Below, in pieces: positions 7,917 through 17,863 of a stretch of 64,000 bases of DNA (positions are counted from its first letter, which is position 1; the number at the start of each line of letters is the position of its first letter). The notes beneath the pieces were generated by a model. It had not been told where the DNA came from. It saw only the letters and a list, made by a program, of their open reading frames with translations, and did not search any database. Made by a program: the position numbers and the translations under genes. Origin of the DNA: Hyphococcus sp. (lineage in GTDB: Bacteria; Pseudomonadota; Alphaproteobacteria; Caulobacterales; Parvularculaceae); the NCBI GenBank assembly GCA_021776415.1, contig JAJFFY010000056.1, positions 62,001 through 126,000 of the forward strand, read 5' to 3'.

Positions 7917-8570
7917 GACCTAAGCTCCTTCGCTAACTCCGCACAATGAGTACACTATACAGTTTACCTGCGATCCGAATAGGAAATAATCACCCATGCG
8001 GCATTGTTTCAAATTTGGGCTAATGGAGTCCTTCAGGACGGCGTGATTTTTCAATTCATGCAGAGCAAGGCGTAAACCACCTTAATCCGTCAGCGTTCAT
8101 GAGACATTCTAAAGGGTTTGCTAAATGAGTCGTCTAGCTCAACGTATCCGTTGAATGGAAAATAATGGGACAAAATCAGGACCTGATATTGGACATCACT
8201 CCATAGTCCTTCGTCTATCCTACTTGATTATGAGCCGTATACAGATGAAATGGAATTATACTTTCTCGCGCGTAATCACTGATTGCATGGTCGGAAAAAG
8301 CATATCACATTTTCCACCTTGACAGCACGGCGATGGACCACTGTTAGGTGACGATTTGTCCCATATGTAGCCCGCGGATTTGGAATAAAGTCGAAGCCGT
8401 AGGACGACATCTATTTCGCCTAAAATCAGCTGCGGGCAACGCTCGCAGAAGAAATTGATGTGCGTTGTCATGAACGTAATACGACATGGGTGGACGCATG
8501 AGCGTGCGGCAGGTTTTGCCTGGTCGCCATATGAATGTAGCTGACTGTGGGCGCGATTATTGAGGTTATT
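7917..8570. other. 654-bp intergenic region, no convincing gene
   Basis: The region separates the divergent ferritin-like and desaturase genes, so it must hold both promoters. One minus-strand frame (8256-8471, 71 codons) has Cys-rich spots (C-E-R-C, P-C-C-x3-C) but no recognisable family and no good ribosome site. I treat it as non-coding. The desaturase is preceded by GAGG at 8562-8565. I see no strong terminator or repeat. Confidence 0.5.
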
Positions 8571-9632
8571 ATGAGCATCACCATGCCAAGCAAGCAGAGC
8601 GATGATTCATTTCCCATTGCTGAAGCGCGGGCGATCGCCAAGCGTTTTTCAAGACCAAAGCCAATAATTTATTGGGTCGATTTTATTGTCAGCATCACCA
8701 TCGCCTGGACCGCGTTTTTCTTTGCCGTAACGGCTCCTGCCTTTTCGCCGATTCAGTTTGGCGCAATCATTATATCTGCGCTTGCACATTATCGCGCAGT
8801 TATTTTTACGCATGAACTGGCGCATCTGAAACGAGGAACATTTACTACTTTTCGCACTGTTTGGAATATTTTCAGCGGCATACCCATGATGGTTCCCTCA
8901 TTTTCCTATACCGGCGTTCATATCGATCACCATCGTACCGGCGTCTACGGTTTTAAAGAAGACGGTGAGTATGTGCCTTTTGCAACCGGCAAGCCGTTGC
9001 GGATTATCGGCTATATGCTGTTAATTTTTATGCTGCCGCTTCTAATGGCGGCGCGTTTTGTTGTGCTCACGCCGCTATCTTATGTGATCCGGCCTTTGCG
9101 GCGCGTTTTATGGAGGCGCCTTTCATCGCTGGCGATAGATCTGGGGTATAAAAGACCGCCGCCTGCAAAGCAGGATGACGATAGTTGGCGGCTGCAGGAA
9201 TTCGGCGCATTTTTCTTTGGCGCCGGCGCCGTCACGCTGATTGTGTTAAGCGTTTTACCCGTTGCCGTACTCCTCGTGTGGTATGCAGTGGCCGTTATAA
9301 TTTTTCTCCTAAACAGCCTGCGCACGCTCGCCGCGCACGCTTATAGAAATCCAGGAGACCAACTTATGTCTCGCAGTGACGAATTCCTTGATTCCGTCAA
9401 CGTGCCGGGCATTCCCTTTATATCAGCGTTATGGGCGCCGGTTGGCTTACGCTTTCACGCCACACACCATCTTTTTCCGAGTATGCCATATCATGAACTG
9501 ACAAAAGCCCATAAAGCGCTTGTCACTGAGCTATCCGACAACAGCACATATTTGTCCGCATCTAGAAAAAGCCTTTTTGACGCGCTTGGCCGCCTTTGGA
9601 ATGAGGCGCGCAAAGCCGAGAGTGCCCAGTGA
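8571..9632 (+). CDS. Membrane fatty acid desaturase
   Basis: The 353-residue integral membrane protein carries the three histidine boxes of the desaturase/hydroxylase superfamily: H-E-L-A-H (81-85), H-I-D-H-H (117-121) and H-A-T-H-H (296-300). Hydrophobic segments lie at about 35-60, 63-80, 150-175 and 215-245. These boxes bind a non-heme diiron centre on the cytoplasmic side that inserts double bonds or hydroxyls into acyl chains or related lipids. ATG 8571 is preferred because GAGG lies five bases upstream. An in-frame GTG at 8547 lacks such a site. Substrate and regioselectivity are not readable. No ferredoxin or reductase gene is adjacent. Confidence 0.88.
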   Translation: MSITMPSKQSDDSFPIAEARAIAKRFSRPKPIIYWVDFIVSITIAWTAFFFAVTAPAFSPIQFGAIIISALAHYRAVIFTHELAHLKRGTFTTFRTVWNIFSGIPMMVPSFSYTGVHIDHHRTGVYGFKEDGEYVPFATGKPLRIIGYMLLIFMLPLLMAARFVVLTPLSYVIRPLRRVLWRRLSSLAIDLGYKRPPPAKQDDDSWRLQEFGAFFFGAGAVTLIVLSVLPVAVLLVWYAVAVIIFLLNSLRTLAAHAYRNPGDQLMSRSDEFLDSVNVPGIPFISALWAPVGLRFHATHHLFPSMPYHELTKAHKALVTELSDNSTYLSASRKSLFDALGRLWNEARKAESAQ

Positions 9633-9682
9633 ATTACACAACAAAACAGGCTTTGTATTAAATAACTCTTGAATGGCGGGCC

Positions 9683-10279
9683 TTACCTGTCTTGAGGTAA
9701 TTGTCGAAAACCGCGCAGACGGAACGCACATAAGCTCGGAATTCGGTGCGACTGGCGCCGGTTGATTGCGCTTTGGACATGTTCCACAAATTCTTGCACG
9801 CCAAGGCTAGCTCGAGTAACGCCGGCGCAGGCGAGAAGTTCCGCTTTGCTTTCGGTCATCGAGCTTGGGTCGATCTCCACCGCGATTTGTGCGTCAGATG
9901 CTAAATCGAAAGACCCCCGCAGTTTATTCATGGCCTCGAGAAAGTCGCCGCCCGTCAGTATTGTCGGCGTTCCCCCGCCCCAATGCACTGTTTTGATAAT
10001 CGGCCTTTCCACCATCGCATCTTTGACAAACGCGAACTCTTTAATGAGAGTTTCCAAATACTGTGCGACCGGACGATAGGATTGCGTTGCACGCGCATTA
10101 CAGCCGCAATACCAACAAAGCTGATGACAAAATGGGTCATGTAAATATAACGATGCCGGCCCATCGGCGCAAAGACCAGCAAGCCATGTCCGGTAAACGC
10201 CTTCATTTACGCTTGCGCTAAAATGTGGCGCCATCGGAAAACTGGTATATCGGGGCGCGTTGCCGCCGTATTTTTTCAT
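9683..10279 (-). pseudogene. hemN: Truncated oxygen-independent coproporphyrinogen III oxidase (hemN fragment)
   Basis: The first ~170 residues match the radical-SAM enzyme HemN. They include K-Y-G-G-N-A-P-R-Y-T-S-F-P, the cluster motif C51-x3-C55-x2-C58 within F-C-H-Q-L-C-W-Y-C-G-C-N, and G-G-G-T-P-T at 101-106. HemN needs about 450 residues. After the conserved A-I-N-R-x-Q motif (~residue 170) the frame becomes unrelated and stops at 198. The C-terminal two thirds, with the substrate site and accessory domain, are absent. The product could not decarboxylate coproporphyrinogen. It lies head-to-head with a broken AraC gene. The tail read in another frame is open but not recognisable. Confidence 0.8.
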
Positions 10280-10317
10280 TAATTACGATCAAGTGTATGA
10301 AGTGCATATAGACGCGC

Positions 10318-10955
10318 ATGCGCCAGTTGATTGCTGCACGATATTTTTTCCAGGGATCAATCGCTAATGCATATAGCGCGCTCAAATCACCAGAATTGGA
10401 TTTATGGTTAAATCCAGCGCCACCGAATTACCTCCCACTATTCATGGAGCGCCTTTACAAACGTGGCGACAGGGTTGGAACAACCATACTGGCCCTCAAG
10501 AATACAATATTATTGGAACCTGACCCCGATCCTCTTTGGCTTGAGTCCGAGCTAAATGAACTACTAGCTAAAGTGTATCACCCCACACTAACATGCTTGA
10601 CGAATGTCAGATGATTCCCACGGCGCACAATTCAACTAAGGTCGAGCTTTATCGGAGCCTACATCGTGGACGTAATTTTATTCACTCCAATCTTTGCGAT
10701 GAGATATCTATAGCATCCATTGAGAAAAGCGCATGCCTTTCACCGTTTCACTTTCATCGTAGTTTCAAATCATTATTCTGGTTGAGCGTTCATGAATATG
10801 TGAGAAATTTGCGAATGGAGCGATCCCTGACTATGCTTAAAGCCGGCGCCGAAACGATTGACTGTGTCGCACATAGCGTCGGATATGCGTACCATTCCTC
10901 ATTTACACGCGCTTTCAAACGCCACTTTGGACACGCGCCAGCGCAGTTGGTTTGA
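10318..10955 (+). pseudogene. Frameshifted AraC-family transcriptional regulator
   Basis: Two overlapping frames make up one regulator. Frame one (10318-10614) encodes an N-terminal region ending in L-L-A-K-V-Y-H. Frame two (from about 10593 to 10955) encodes the typical AraC double helix-turn-helix, with C-L-S-P-F-H-F-H-R-S-F-K, H-E-Y-V-R-N-L-R-M and V-G-Y-A...S-S-F-T-R-A-F-K-R-H-F-G. The join lies around 10580-10595, where a one-base loss would explain the shift. The expected intact product would be about 210 residues. The gene is divergent from the hemN fragment, so both sides of this short intergenic region have decayed. A sequencing error in one of them is possible. Confidence 0.75.
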
Positions 10956-11022
10956 GATGTCTAACTGCCATCATCTGGCACTCAAGCAATATAGCAAACC
11001 CGGCTAAGCTGACTATCAACCG

Positions 11023-11493
11023 TTACTCGATGAACTTTGGAAACCTGTCCGTTGCGTGTTGAGCATGGCAAGCGCTGCACGCTTGGATCATTCGCTCAAA
11101 TTGCTGCTGTTGCAACGGCCTGTTTCCTGCTCTCGCTGCTTGAGCAAGCTCAGCAGAAATTTCGTGAAATCTCTTGTCCATCTCTACAAAGCCTTTCGGC
11201 GCGACAGCCATAAGGTCCGCTTTGTCTTCAGCGGTCATCGATTGTTTCAAGATGAAGCTGTCATGGATCTGTTGCGCTAAAATCGCCACTTGCTCATCAT
11301 CTCCGGCAATAAGCGCCTTGAATATTTCCTGACTGGCTTCATTGATGGAGACCATCTCTTCGCGCAGGAGTTCACGAATTTTGGGCGTCAGTTTTGGCGT
11401 CACAGGTTCTGCGCTCTGTTTCAATGAGCAACTTCCAAACGCAAGAGCAATCAGTGGTAAAAACAACAATTTCCGTAAGTATCTTCTGATCAT
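11023..11493 (-). CDS. Cytochrome c'-like lipoprotein
   Basis: The 156-residue product starts M-I-R-R-Y-L-R-K and has a hydrophobic signal ending in a lipobox-like A-F-G-S-C. The body is helical, and a single C-S-A-C-H heme-binding motif lies close to the C-terminus, the place typical for cytochrome c'. Such proteins bind NO or CO, or act as small electron carriers, in the periplasm. I prefer ATG 11493, with GGA seven bases upstream, over ATG 11529, because the longer form would bury the signal peptide. The gene is followed by nothing in the same operon and lies downstream of the cecR-type gene, separated by about 100 bp. Confidence 0.72.
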   Translation of the reverse strand: MIRRYLRKLLFLPLIALAFGSCSLKQSAEPVTPKLTPKIRELLREEMVSINEASQEIFKALIAGDDEQVAILAQQIHDSFILKQSMTAEDKADLMAVAPKGFVEMDKRFHEISAELAQAARAGNRPLQQQQFERMIQACSACHAQHATDRFPKFIE

Positions 11494-11596
11494 AATTGTT
11501 CCATTCTTTGGAATAGGGTCTGATTTCATTTAATCCAGAATTATTACGGATAGACGCCACATGGACATGAAGTTTTGGCCGCGGGTTTTCCTCAGC

Positions 11597-12283
11597 TCAT
11601 AGGGAGCCTAGTAAGCGAATGTTCTCGCGAATGAGCGCGGTCGCAAGAGCTATGTCGGCCAGATCAAGCCGGTCAGTACCAAGAGTACGCAAAGTCAGGG
11701 CCCGTGCTGTTCGAAATACAAGCGCCTGACCAACAAGCGTAAGCGCCCGCAATCGCGCGCGCTTCGAGTCTGGTTCATCGCCCGTTGCTACTGCGGTAAG
11801 ATGTGTAACCGCACGAATAAATCGGCCAGCACCATGCTCGTACAATATGTCGAACGCTTCTGATGGCGATGCCTGTTCACGCAAAACAAACTGCGCCCAT
11901 TTATCGCTCTGTTCGCTCGTAAGCATTGTGAGGAATGGCGTAATGATCTCTTGAAGCAAGGCGATGGCGTGAGAACGACTGAGAGCGTCATCATAGATCT
12001 CGTGTTCGAAAGTCTCCATTACAGGGCCGACTGTATGTGCAATCATGTTAGCGATGTGCTGTGCTGCTGCAAGATGCAGCGCTCGCTTCGTTGTGAAATG
12101 GTAGGGAATTGCGCTGAGATTGGCGCCAGCCGCCTCGGCCAACGCACGTGTTGAAGTCGCGTCATACCCAAATTTACCGAAGAGATCGATCGCGGCGTCA
12201 ACAAGCCGCTGCCGCGTCGCGATGCTGCGCGCATCGGACCTCTCATTTTCACTATCCATTGGGTGTTTTTTGGGGCTTGTCAT
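11597..12283 (-). CDS. cecR: TetR-family repressor, CecR (YbiH) type
   Basis: This is a 228-residue TetR repressor with the N-terminal helix-turn-helix at ~25-70 (A-T-R-Q-R-L-V-D-A-A...Y-H-F-T-T-K). Its C-terminal ligand domain resembles the DUF1956/CecR group. In E. coli, CecR sits with ybhGFSR and controls that exporter. Here it is the last gene of the orthologous operon and overlaps the outer-membrane factor gene by four bases (ATGA), which supports the call. It probably represses the whole operon from the region upstream of ybhG, where operator-like repeats are found. The ligand is unknown. CecR of E. coli influences cefoperazone and chloramphenicol sensitivity. Confidence 0.8.
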   Translation of the reverse strand: MTSPKKHPMDSENERSDARSIATRQRLVDAAIDLFGKFGYDATSTRALAEAAGANLSAIPYHFTTKRALHLAAAQHIANMIAHTVGPVMETFEHEIYDDALSRSHAIALLQEIITPFLTMLTSEQSDKWAQFVLREQASPSEAFDILYEHGAGRFIRAVTHLTAVATGDEPDSKRARLRALTLVGQALVFRTARALTLRTLGTDRLDLADIALATALIRENIRLLGSL

Positions 12284-13851
12284 AGTTGAATTACCTGCAT
12301 GGTGTGACTAGGAGACTTCTCATCGATTAAGCCATGACTAATACCCGTTGCAACTTCTGAATGCCTCGGCTTAGTGAGCGCCTTTGTTTCTGCTTTTGCA
12401 GTTTTAACCGCCTCGACAGACGGCGCTCCACCGATGGCCTTCATCAACGAAACGGCATGAGTACGCAACAATTTCTCTGCTTCGGCCAACTCGATGTTGA
12501 TCTCCGCTAGATTGCTCTCAGAATCAAGTACGGCGGAATACCCGTCCTCACCGGCTTCATATCGAAGCGTGGAAACCCTTAGCTCTTCTACCGCATGCGT
12601 TTGCGCCGAGCCAAACCGATTGACGACTTCGTGCGCGCGGTCATAACGCGCGAGTGCACTTTCCGCCTCTTCCAGCGCACGCAACACTGTTTGTTGATAG
12701 ACAGCCAACGCAGTTTCAGCCTCGGCGCGTTCGGCGTCCACTTGCGCCTTGAGCTTACTGCGTCCAAAAATCGGCAATGAAAGTCTTGGCCCGACGCTGG
12801 CGGCGAGGCTAGCGGCATTGAACAAGTCCGAAAAGTCGATGGATTCAACCCCCGCTGTCGCCGCCAGGGTCAGCCGTGGTAAAAGATCGGCTACGGCCAC
12901 GCCGATATCAGCGGTTTCGGCGGCGAGGAGCCGTTCTGCCTGACGCACGTCCGGCCGGGCGCGGAGCATGCCGCTTGGCGAGCCGATATTGATGGTCTTG
13001 GCGCCCGGTAGGGCGGACGTCAAATTAGCGAGATCGATCTTTCCTGACAATTGATCCGGGCGGACACCCGTCAGAACCGCCAGTCGATAAATTGCGGCCT
13101 GAATTTCAGCCTCCAGCGCCGGAAGAGTGGCTTGCGTGCGAAAGAAGCGGGCCGCTGCGCGATCAACATCAGATGACGTTGCGCTACCGACAGCAAGATG
13201 GGACTCGACAAGTCGCATCGACCGTTCTTGCACATTGACAATAACAGTGCGCGCGGCGTGCTGGCGCTCGAAGCCGATGAGTTCGATGTATGTGCGTGCG
13301 ATTTCGGCTGCGGTCGACAGTTGGGCCGCATCAAGACTTGCCGTAGACGCGGCAAGGCGCGCATCGGCGGCCTCAATGGCGCGATGTGTTCCGCCGAACA
13401 AATCAATTTCCCAGATGGCGTCAAAACCAGCGTCGTAGAGATCCGTATCGGCTTCAATTCCGATCACGTCGCCCGCCGGAATGAGACCGTTTTCCGAACG
13501 TGATAAAAGTTGCGCGCTCGTGCTGGCGCTCACACTGGGTTGAAGTTGTCCGGCCGCTTTTCTCCGCAACGCGCGCGCCTTTCGCAAGTTTGCGCGCAAC
13601 GCCGCAAGATCGTAGTTCTGGGCGAATGCGTCCGCGACCAGACTGTCGAGTACTGGATCGGCAAAGATCCGCCACCAGTCCGAGTTCGGATTCATCTGCG
13701 ATACACGGTTGGAAGTTTCGGTCCATCCGTCTGGCGCCACCACCTCGGGGTGCGCGTAATCCGGGCCTGCCTGGCCAAGGCTCGCGCAGCCGCCCGCAGC
13801 CAATGAAAGGGCGAGAAAGCTGCTTGCTGCAATGGTCCTCATTGGAATCAC
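12280..13851 (-). CDS. NodT-family outer-membrane efflux lipoprotein (TolC-like)
   Basis: The 523-residue protein has a signal peptide with lipobox A-A-G-G-C-A, then W-W-R-I-F-x-D-P-x-L-D, which opens many NodT-type outer membrane factors. Two homologous halves with long coiled-coil helices form one third of the TolC-like trimeric channel. The GTG at 13851 is chosen because GAGGAG lies six bases upstream. The ATG at 13842 is an alternative. It follows ybhR with a 28-bp gap and overlaps cecR. E. coli ybhGFSR has no dedicated channel and is thought to use TolC, so this operon supplies its own. The last ~50 residues after the helical core are Lys/Ala-rich and probably disordered. Confidence 0.88.
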   Translation of the reverse strand: MIPMRTIAASSFLALSLAAGGCASLGQAGPDYAHPEVVAPDGWTETSNRVSQMNPNSDWWRIFADPVLDSLVADAFAQNYDLAALRANLRKARALRRKAAGQLQPSVSASTSAQLLSRSENGLIPAGDVIGIEADTDLYDAGFDAIWEIDLFGGTHRAIEAADARLAASTASLDAAQLSTAAEIARTYIELIGFERQHAARTVIVNVQERSMRLVESHLAVGSATSSDVDRAAARFFRTQATLPALEAEIQAAIYRLAVLTGVRPDQLSGKIDLANLTSALPGAKTINIGSPSGMLRARPDVRQAERLLAAETADIGVAVADLLPRLTLAATAGVESIDFSDLFNAASLAASVGPRLSLPIFGRSKLKAQVDAERAEAETALAVYQQTVLRALEEAESALARYDRAHEVVNRFGSAQTHAVEELRVSTLRYEAGEDGYSAVLDSESNLAEINIELAEAEKLLRTHAVSLMKAIGGAPSVEAVKTAKAETKALTKPRHSEVATGISHGLIDEKSPSHTMQVIQL

Positions 13852-13879
13852 CGAATACTCCTCTTGTTTATTGTGACCA

Positions 13880-14986
13880 TCATGTTGATTTTTTCCGGAA
13901 CAGCCATGCCGCCGCCGGAAGGGTCACGGCTGCAATAAGAATCAGCGGCGCCGTATTACGCGCGACTTCGAGGGCCGGGAGACCTTTGAGATAGATACCT
14001 TGCGCGATCACGAGAAAATGACGCAACGGATTTATCAATGTCAGCGTCTGCATCCAGTTTGGCATGTTTTCGACCGGAGACATGAAGCCGGATAGAAGAA
14101 TCGCAGGCGATGCGAAGACGAAAGCGCCAAGGATGGCCTGCTGCTGCGTGGCCGAAATCGCGGAGATAAACAGGCCAATTCCAATGACCGCCAACAGATA
14201 GAAAAACATGCTTGCATATAACAGCAGCAGAGACCCCGAAAAGGGGATTTTGAATATGACCGCCGCCATAAAAATGAAGAACGATCCATGTATATACCCA
14301 AAAATCATACCGGGAGCGGCTTTGCCGACAACAATTTCGAGCGGCCTCATTGGGGAGACAAGCAATTGATCAAATGTACCAAGCTCGCGTTCGCGGGCGA
14401 CTGAAAGAGCGGTCACGATGATTGTGGTGAGCAATGTAATCGTTGCGATGAGGCCGGGAACCGTAAACCAGTTATATTCGAGGTTTGGGTTGAACCAATT
14501 TCGCACGCGCAACGGCTCTACTATCGGACCGCCATAGGCTTGCGTGGAAACCCGGGCGATGGTGTTGGTAAGATATCCGTTTACAATTTGGGCGCTGTTC
14601 GACTTACGGCCGTCCAGGATGATTTGAATGTTGGCAGGCTCTCCTGCGCCTATCTGCCGGGAAAAATCCTGACCAATATGAACGACAGCAATGGCGCGTT
14701 GAGCATCAATCGTCTCACGGATTTGTCCGACGCTCTCCAGACGATAGACATCATCAAAAGGCGCGGCCGCAGTAATTTGCGCCTCAATCTCACTGCCCCA
14801 ATATCCATTATCGAGATTGACGACCGCGATATCCGCGTTCTTCACTTCCATGGTCATTGCGAATGCAAAGATAACGAGTTGTAGAATTGGCGGAATGATC
14901 AGCGTCATCCGGCCTTTGGGATCGCGCCAGATCGCTAGAAGCTCCTTGATGATGAGGGAATAGATTCTCCGCCACATATTAATCAA
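13880..14986 (-). CDS. ybhR: ABC exporter permease, YbhR-like
   Basis: The 368-residue ABC-2-type permease has an N-terminal transmembrane helix (~25-45), an extracytoplasmic domain (~50-170), and five further helices with the family motif R-E-R-E-L-G-T-F-D-Q-L-L-V-S-P at ~205-220. It pairs with the next permease upstream (YbhS-like) to form the heterodimeric membrane part of the exporter. Its start overlaps the ybhS stop by eight bases, so translation is coupled. Confidence 0.88.
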   Translation of the reverse strand: MINMWRRIYSLIIKELLAIWRDPKGRMTLIIPPILQLVIFAFAMTMEVKNADIAVVNLDNGYWGSEIEAQITAAAPFDDVYRLESVGQIRETIDAQRAIAVVHIGQDFSRQIGAGEPANIQIILDGRKSNSAQIVNGYLTNTIARVSTQAYGGPIVEPLRVRNWFNPNLEYNWFTVPGLIATITLLTTIIVTALSVARERELGTFDQLLVSPMRPLEIVVGKAAPGMIFGYIHGSFFIFMAAVIFKIPFSGSLLLLYASMFFYLLAVIGIGLFISAISATQQQAILGAFVFASPAILLSGFMSPVENMPNWMQTLTLINPLRHFLVIAQGIYLKGLPALEVARNTAPLILIAAVTLPAAAWLFRKKST

Positions 14987-16118
14987 TCCGTTTTGGCGTG
15001 GCGAAATAAGTTAAAGTCAAAAACAGGACACCAACCGCGACCATGTTTCGGATAGCCGGCAACAACAAAATCCATGTGTCTCCAGCAAGAAAGAGGGTCT
15101 GCAAGCTTGTGACGAAATAGCGTGCTGGAATGAACATGGTAATGACTCTGATGAGTTCCGGCATTGAGCTGATTTCAAAAACAAACCCGGAAAGTAATGT
15201 TGCCGGAAGGAAGCCGGTAAATAGTGCAAGCTGTGAGGCGACAAACTGGTTTTTTGTGACCGCCGAAATCAACAGCCCCTGTCCGAGCGCCGGAAGCAGG
15301 AATGCGGCGGCAACCACGCCAAGCGCGAAAACAGATCCGCGAAAGGGGACGCCAAAAATGAAAACGGCCGCAACGGCGCAAAGGATCAGCGAACCCATTC
15401 CTAATGCGAAATACGGCGCGATCTTTGACAGCAGCAATTCGATGCGGCTGATCGGCGTTGCCAGCACTGCCTCCATTGTGCCGCGCTCCCACTCGCGCGC
15501 GATCACCAGTGCTGTGAGCAGTGTTCCAATGATCGTCATGACGACCGCTGTAGAGCCCGGAACAAGATTATAACGGCTCGTCAATTCGGCATTGAACCAA
15601 AAGCGGGGTTGGCTTTCGATACTTGGGGGGGGATTGCGTCCCTCGTCTCGAAGATATTTGTCCTGCCAGACTGCGTAAACACCGCGGGCGTAATTGGCGA
15701 CGAATTGGGCGGTGTTTGGCTGCGAGCCGTCGGTAATGATCTGTACTGCGGAAGGGTTCTGACGGCGCAACCGCTCAGTGAAATCAGAGGGAATAACGAC
15801 GATGCCCCGAAGGCGTCCTGCGACCAGTTCTTCCTCTACCGCGCGGCGATCGAAGGCCAGTGTTACATCAAAATAGCGCGACGCCTGAAAAGATTGCGCC
15901 AGGCTGCGGGCGTCAGGTCTTGCATCTTCAACGACGACGCCAATACGAACAGTGTTTGCGTCAAGCGAGATGCCGAAGCCAAACATGAACAACAAAAGAA
16001 GCGGCAAGACAAAGGCGATCAGGATGCTGGAAGGGTCGCGCACAATCTGAAGCGTTTCCTTGCGGGCCATGGTAATGATCCGCCAGACTGAACGGAGAGA
16101 CTCTTGCCTGGTCATCAC
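14979..16118 (-). CDS. ybhS: ABC exporter permease, YbhS-like
   Basis: The 379-residue ABC-2 permease has the same plan as its neighbour: one N-terminal helix, a soluble loop, then five helices. It contains R-E-W-E-R-G-T-M-E-A-V-L-A-T-P, the conserved cytoplasmic coupling segment of this family. It overlaps ybhF by ATGA and ybhR by eight bases. It should assemble with YbhR and the double ATPase YbhF in the inner membrane. Confidence 0.88.
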   Translation of the reverse strand: MMTRQESLRSVWRIITMARKETLQIVRDPSSILIAFVLPLLLLFMFGFGISLDANTVRIGVVVEDARPDARSLAQSFQASRYFDVTLAFDRRAVEEELVAGRLRGIVVIPSDFTERLRRQNPSAVQIITDGSQPNTAQFVANYARGVYAVWQDKYLRDEGRNPPPSIESQPRFWFNAELTSRYNLVPGSTAVVMTIIGTLLTALVIAREWERGTMEAVLATPISRIELLLSKIAPYFALGMGSLILCAVAAVFIFGVPFRGSVFALGVVAAAFLLPALGQGLLISAVTKNQFVASQLALFTGFLPATLLSGFVFEISSMPELIRVITMFIPARYFVTSLQTLFLAGDTWILLLPAIRNMVAVGVLFLTLTYFATPKRID

Positions 16119-17863
16119 GCCGCTTCCTGCGTGTCAGATCGTCGAACCAGCTCAATGAAGGCGTCCTCCATCGTTGGGGCTTCGACTTCAGGCCTGCGGA
16201 TGGCGTTTCTGAGTTCATCCGGCGTTCCTTCGGCAATCGTCTGGCCACGGTATATCAGGTTAATGCGATCGCAATACTCCGCTTCCTCCATGAAATGCGT
16301 TGTCACGAGCACGGCGACATTTTGCGCTGTGAGCGCGTTAATGTGGCTCCAAAATTCACGGCGGGTAATGGGATCAACGCCAGATGTGGGTTCGTCGAGA
16401 AACAAGACATCTGGCTCATGCAGGAGGGCAGCCGCCAATGCGAGGCGCTGTTTGAATCCGAGCGGCAGGGTTTTTGCCGAGACTTTCCGGTACTGCGTGA
16501 GCTCAAACACATCAAGCATCGTCTCGATACGATGCTGGGCGCGTTTCTTGCCCAACCCGTATACGCCAGCAAAGAACGCCAGATTCTGGGCAACCGATAA
16601 CTCGCCGTAAAGCGCGAATTTTTGCGCCATGTACCCGAGCCGGCCGCGTGCGTCCGCCGTTGCAGTTCGAAGATCAAACCCGGCGACCCGGCCCTCCCCT
16701 TCGGAAGGCGTCAACAGGCCGCATAACATCTTGAACGTTGTTGATTTGCCGGCGCCATTCGGACCAAGCAGGCCGAAAATTTCTCCGCGCTTGATTGAAA
16801 ATGAAATGTCGCTCGCTGCCGTGAAGTCGCCATATCGCTTGGTCAAACCCCGCGCTTCGACGGCGGGCTTGCCATCGTCGGCATGTATAGTCATGGCGTC
16901 CGCGAGTAATGAACGTCCCTGCGGGCCGCCGCCAAGCACATCCACGAATGCGTCCTCGAACCGGGAGGGGACCGGTTCGAGGACGCCAGTAACTTCCACG
17001 ATTGCGGGGGGCGGGGTAACGCCAACCATGGAAGTCTCGTCCTTAGTTAATATTCGAATGGCGTCGCCATGAATGATGGCGTCGCGGGCAAGATTTTCGG
17101 AGAGGAGACGCGATAATATTGCACGCCTCTTTGAGGCAGGGGGCTTGGCGAGGAAGACTCGGCCATCAACGCGGCGCGTGAGGTCTGCGGGCGGACCTGC
17201 GAACAACAATCTACCTTCACTCAACAATAGAACATGGTCACAATGTTCGGCTTCATCGAGATAAGCTGTCGACCAAACAACGGCCATGGTTTCATCGACA
17301 AGCGCTTGCACCATGCGCCACAATTCACGCCGGGAGATCGGGTCGACGCCAACCGATGGCTCGTCAAGAAGAAGCAGGCGCGGCCGTTTGAGAAGAGCGC
17401 AGGCAAGGCCAAGTTTCTGTTTCATGCCGCCCGACAAGGCGCCAGCGAGCCGACCGGTGAATTGGGCAAGATCCGTGAATTCGAGAAGTTCGTCGAAAGC
17501 CGCCTGACGATCCGCTGCGGGTAAGCCCTTTAGGTTGGCGTAAATACCGAGATTTTCCTGAACCGTCAGATCTTCATAGAGGCCAAATTTTTGCGGCATG
17601 TAGCCGATCATCCGGTGGAGGTCTTTGTGGGATCGTGTTGCGTCTTTACCATTTATAAGTACGCGCCCTTCGTCTGGGCGGCTGAGGCCGGTCATCAGGC
17701 GGATGAGCGTTGTCTTTCCGGCGCCGTCAGGTCCGACCAGGCCGGTAATGTGGCCCGTGGCGATCTCGCCGTTAATCGCATCGAGTGCTGGCGGCGCATC
17801 CGGCTCAAAACGTTTTGTAACATTGTCTATACAGATGAAAGGATCATTCTGCATGCTGCTCAC
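16115..17863 (-). CDS. ybhF: ABC exporter double ATP-binding protein, YbhF-like
   Basis: The 582-residue protein fuses two nucleotide-binding domains. The first has Walker A at 44-52 (G-P-D-G-A-G-K-T-T), signature L-S-G-G-M at 143-147 and Walker B L-L-L-L-D-E-P. The second has Walker A at 367-375 and a variant signature L-P-L-G-F before K-Q-R-L, which is also seen in E. coli YbhF, so it is a family trait and not decay. A linker of about 70 residues joins the two. It powers export by the YbhR/YbhS permease pair. It is coupled to ybhG upstream and ybhS downstream by ATGA overlaps. Confidence 0.9.
   Translation of the reverse strand: MSSMQNDPFICIDNVTKRFEPDAPPALDAINGEIATGHITGLVGPDGAGKTTLIRLMTGLSRPDEGRVLINGKDATRSHKDLHRMIGYMPQKFGLYEDLTVQENLGIYANLKGLPAADRQAAFDELLEFTDLAQFTGRLAGALSGGMKQKLGLACALLKRPRLLLLDEPSVGVDPISRRELWRMVQALVDETMAVVWSTAYLDEAEHCDHVLLLSEGRLLFAGPPADLTRRVDGRVFLAKPPASKRRAILSRLLSENLARDAIIHGDAIRILTKDETSMVGVTPPPAIVEVTGVLEPVPSRFEDAFVDVLGGGPQGRSLLADAMTIHADDGKPAVEARGLTKRYGDFTAASDISFSIKRGEIFGLLGPNGAGKSTTFKMLCGLLTPSEGEGRVAGFDLRTATADARGRLGYMAQKFALYGELSVAQNLAFFAGVYGLGKKRAQHRIETMLDVFELTQYRKVSAKTLPLGFKQRLALAAALLHEPDVLFLDEPTSGVDPITRREFWSHINALTAQNVAVLVTTHFMEEAEYCDRINLIYRGQTIAEGTPDELRNAIRRPEVEAPTMEDAFIELVRRSDTQEAA

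Noticed and set aside
8256-8471. 71-codon Cys-containing frame in the ferritin/desaturase gap
   Set aside because: No family resemblance and no ribosome-binding site. The Cys clusters are not in a known zinc-ribbon spacing.
16115-17863. Second ABC signature L-P-L-G-F of YbhF as a degenerate, inactive domain
   Set aside because: E. coli YbhF has the same variant, so it is normal for the family.
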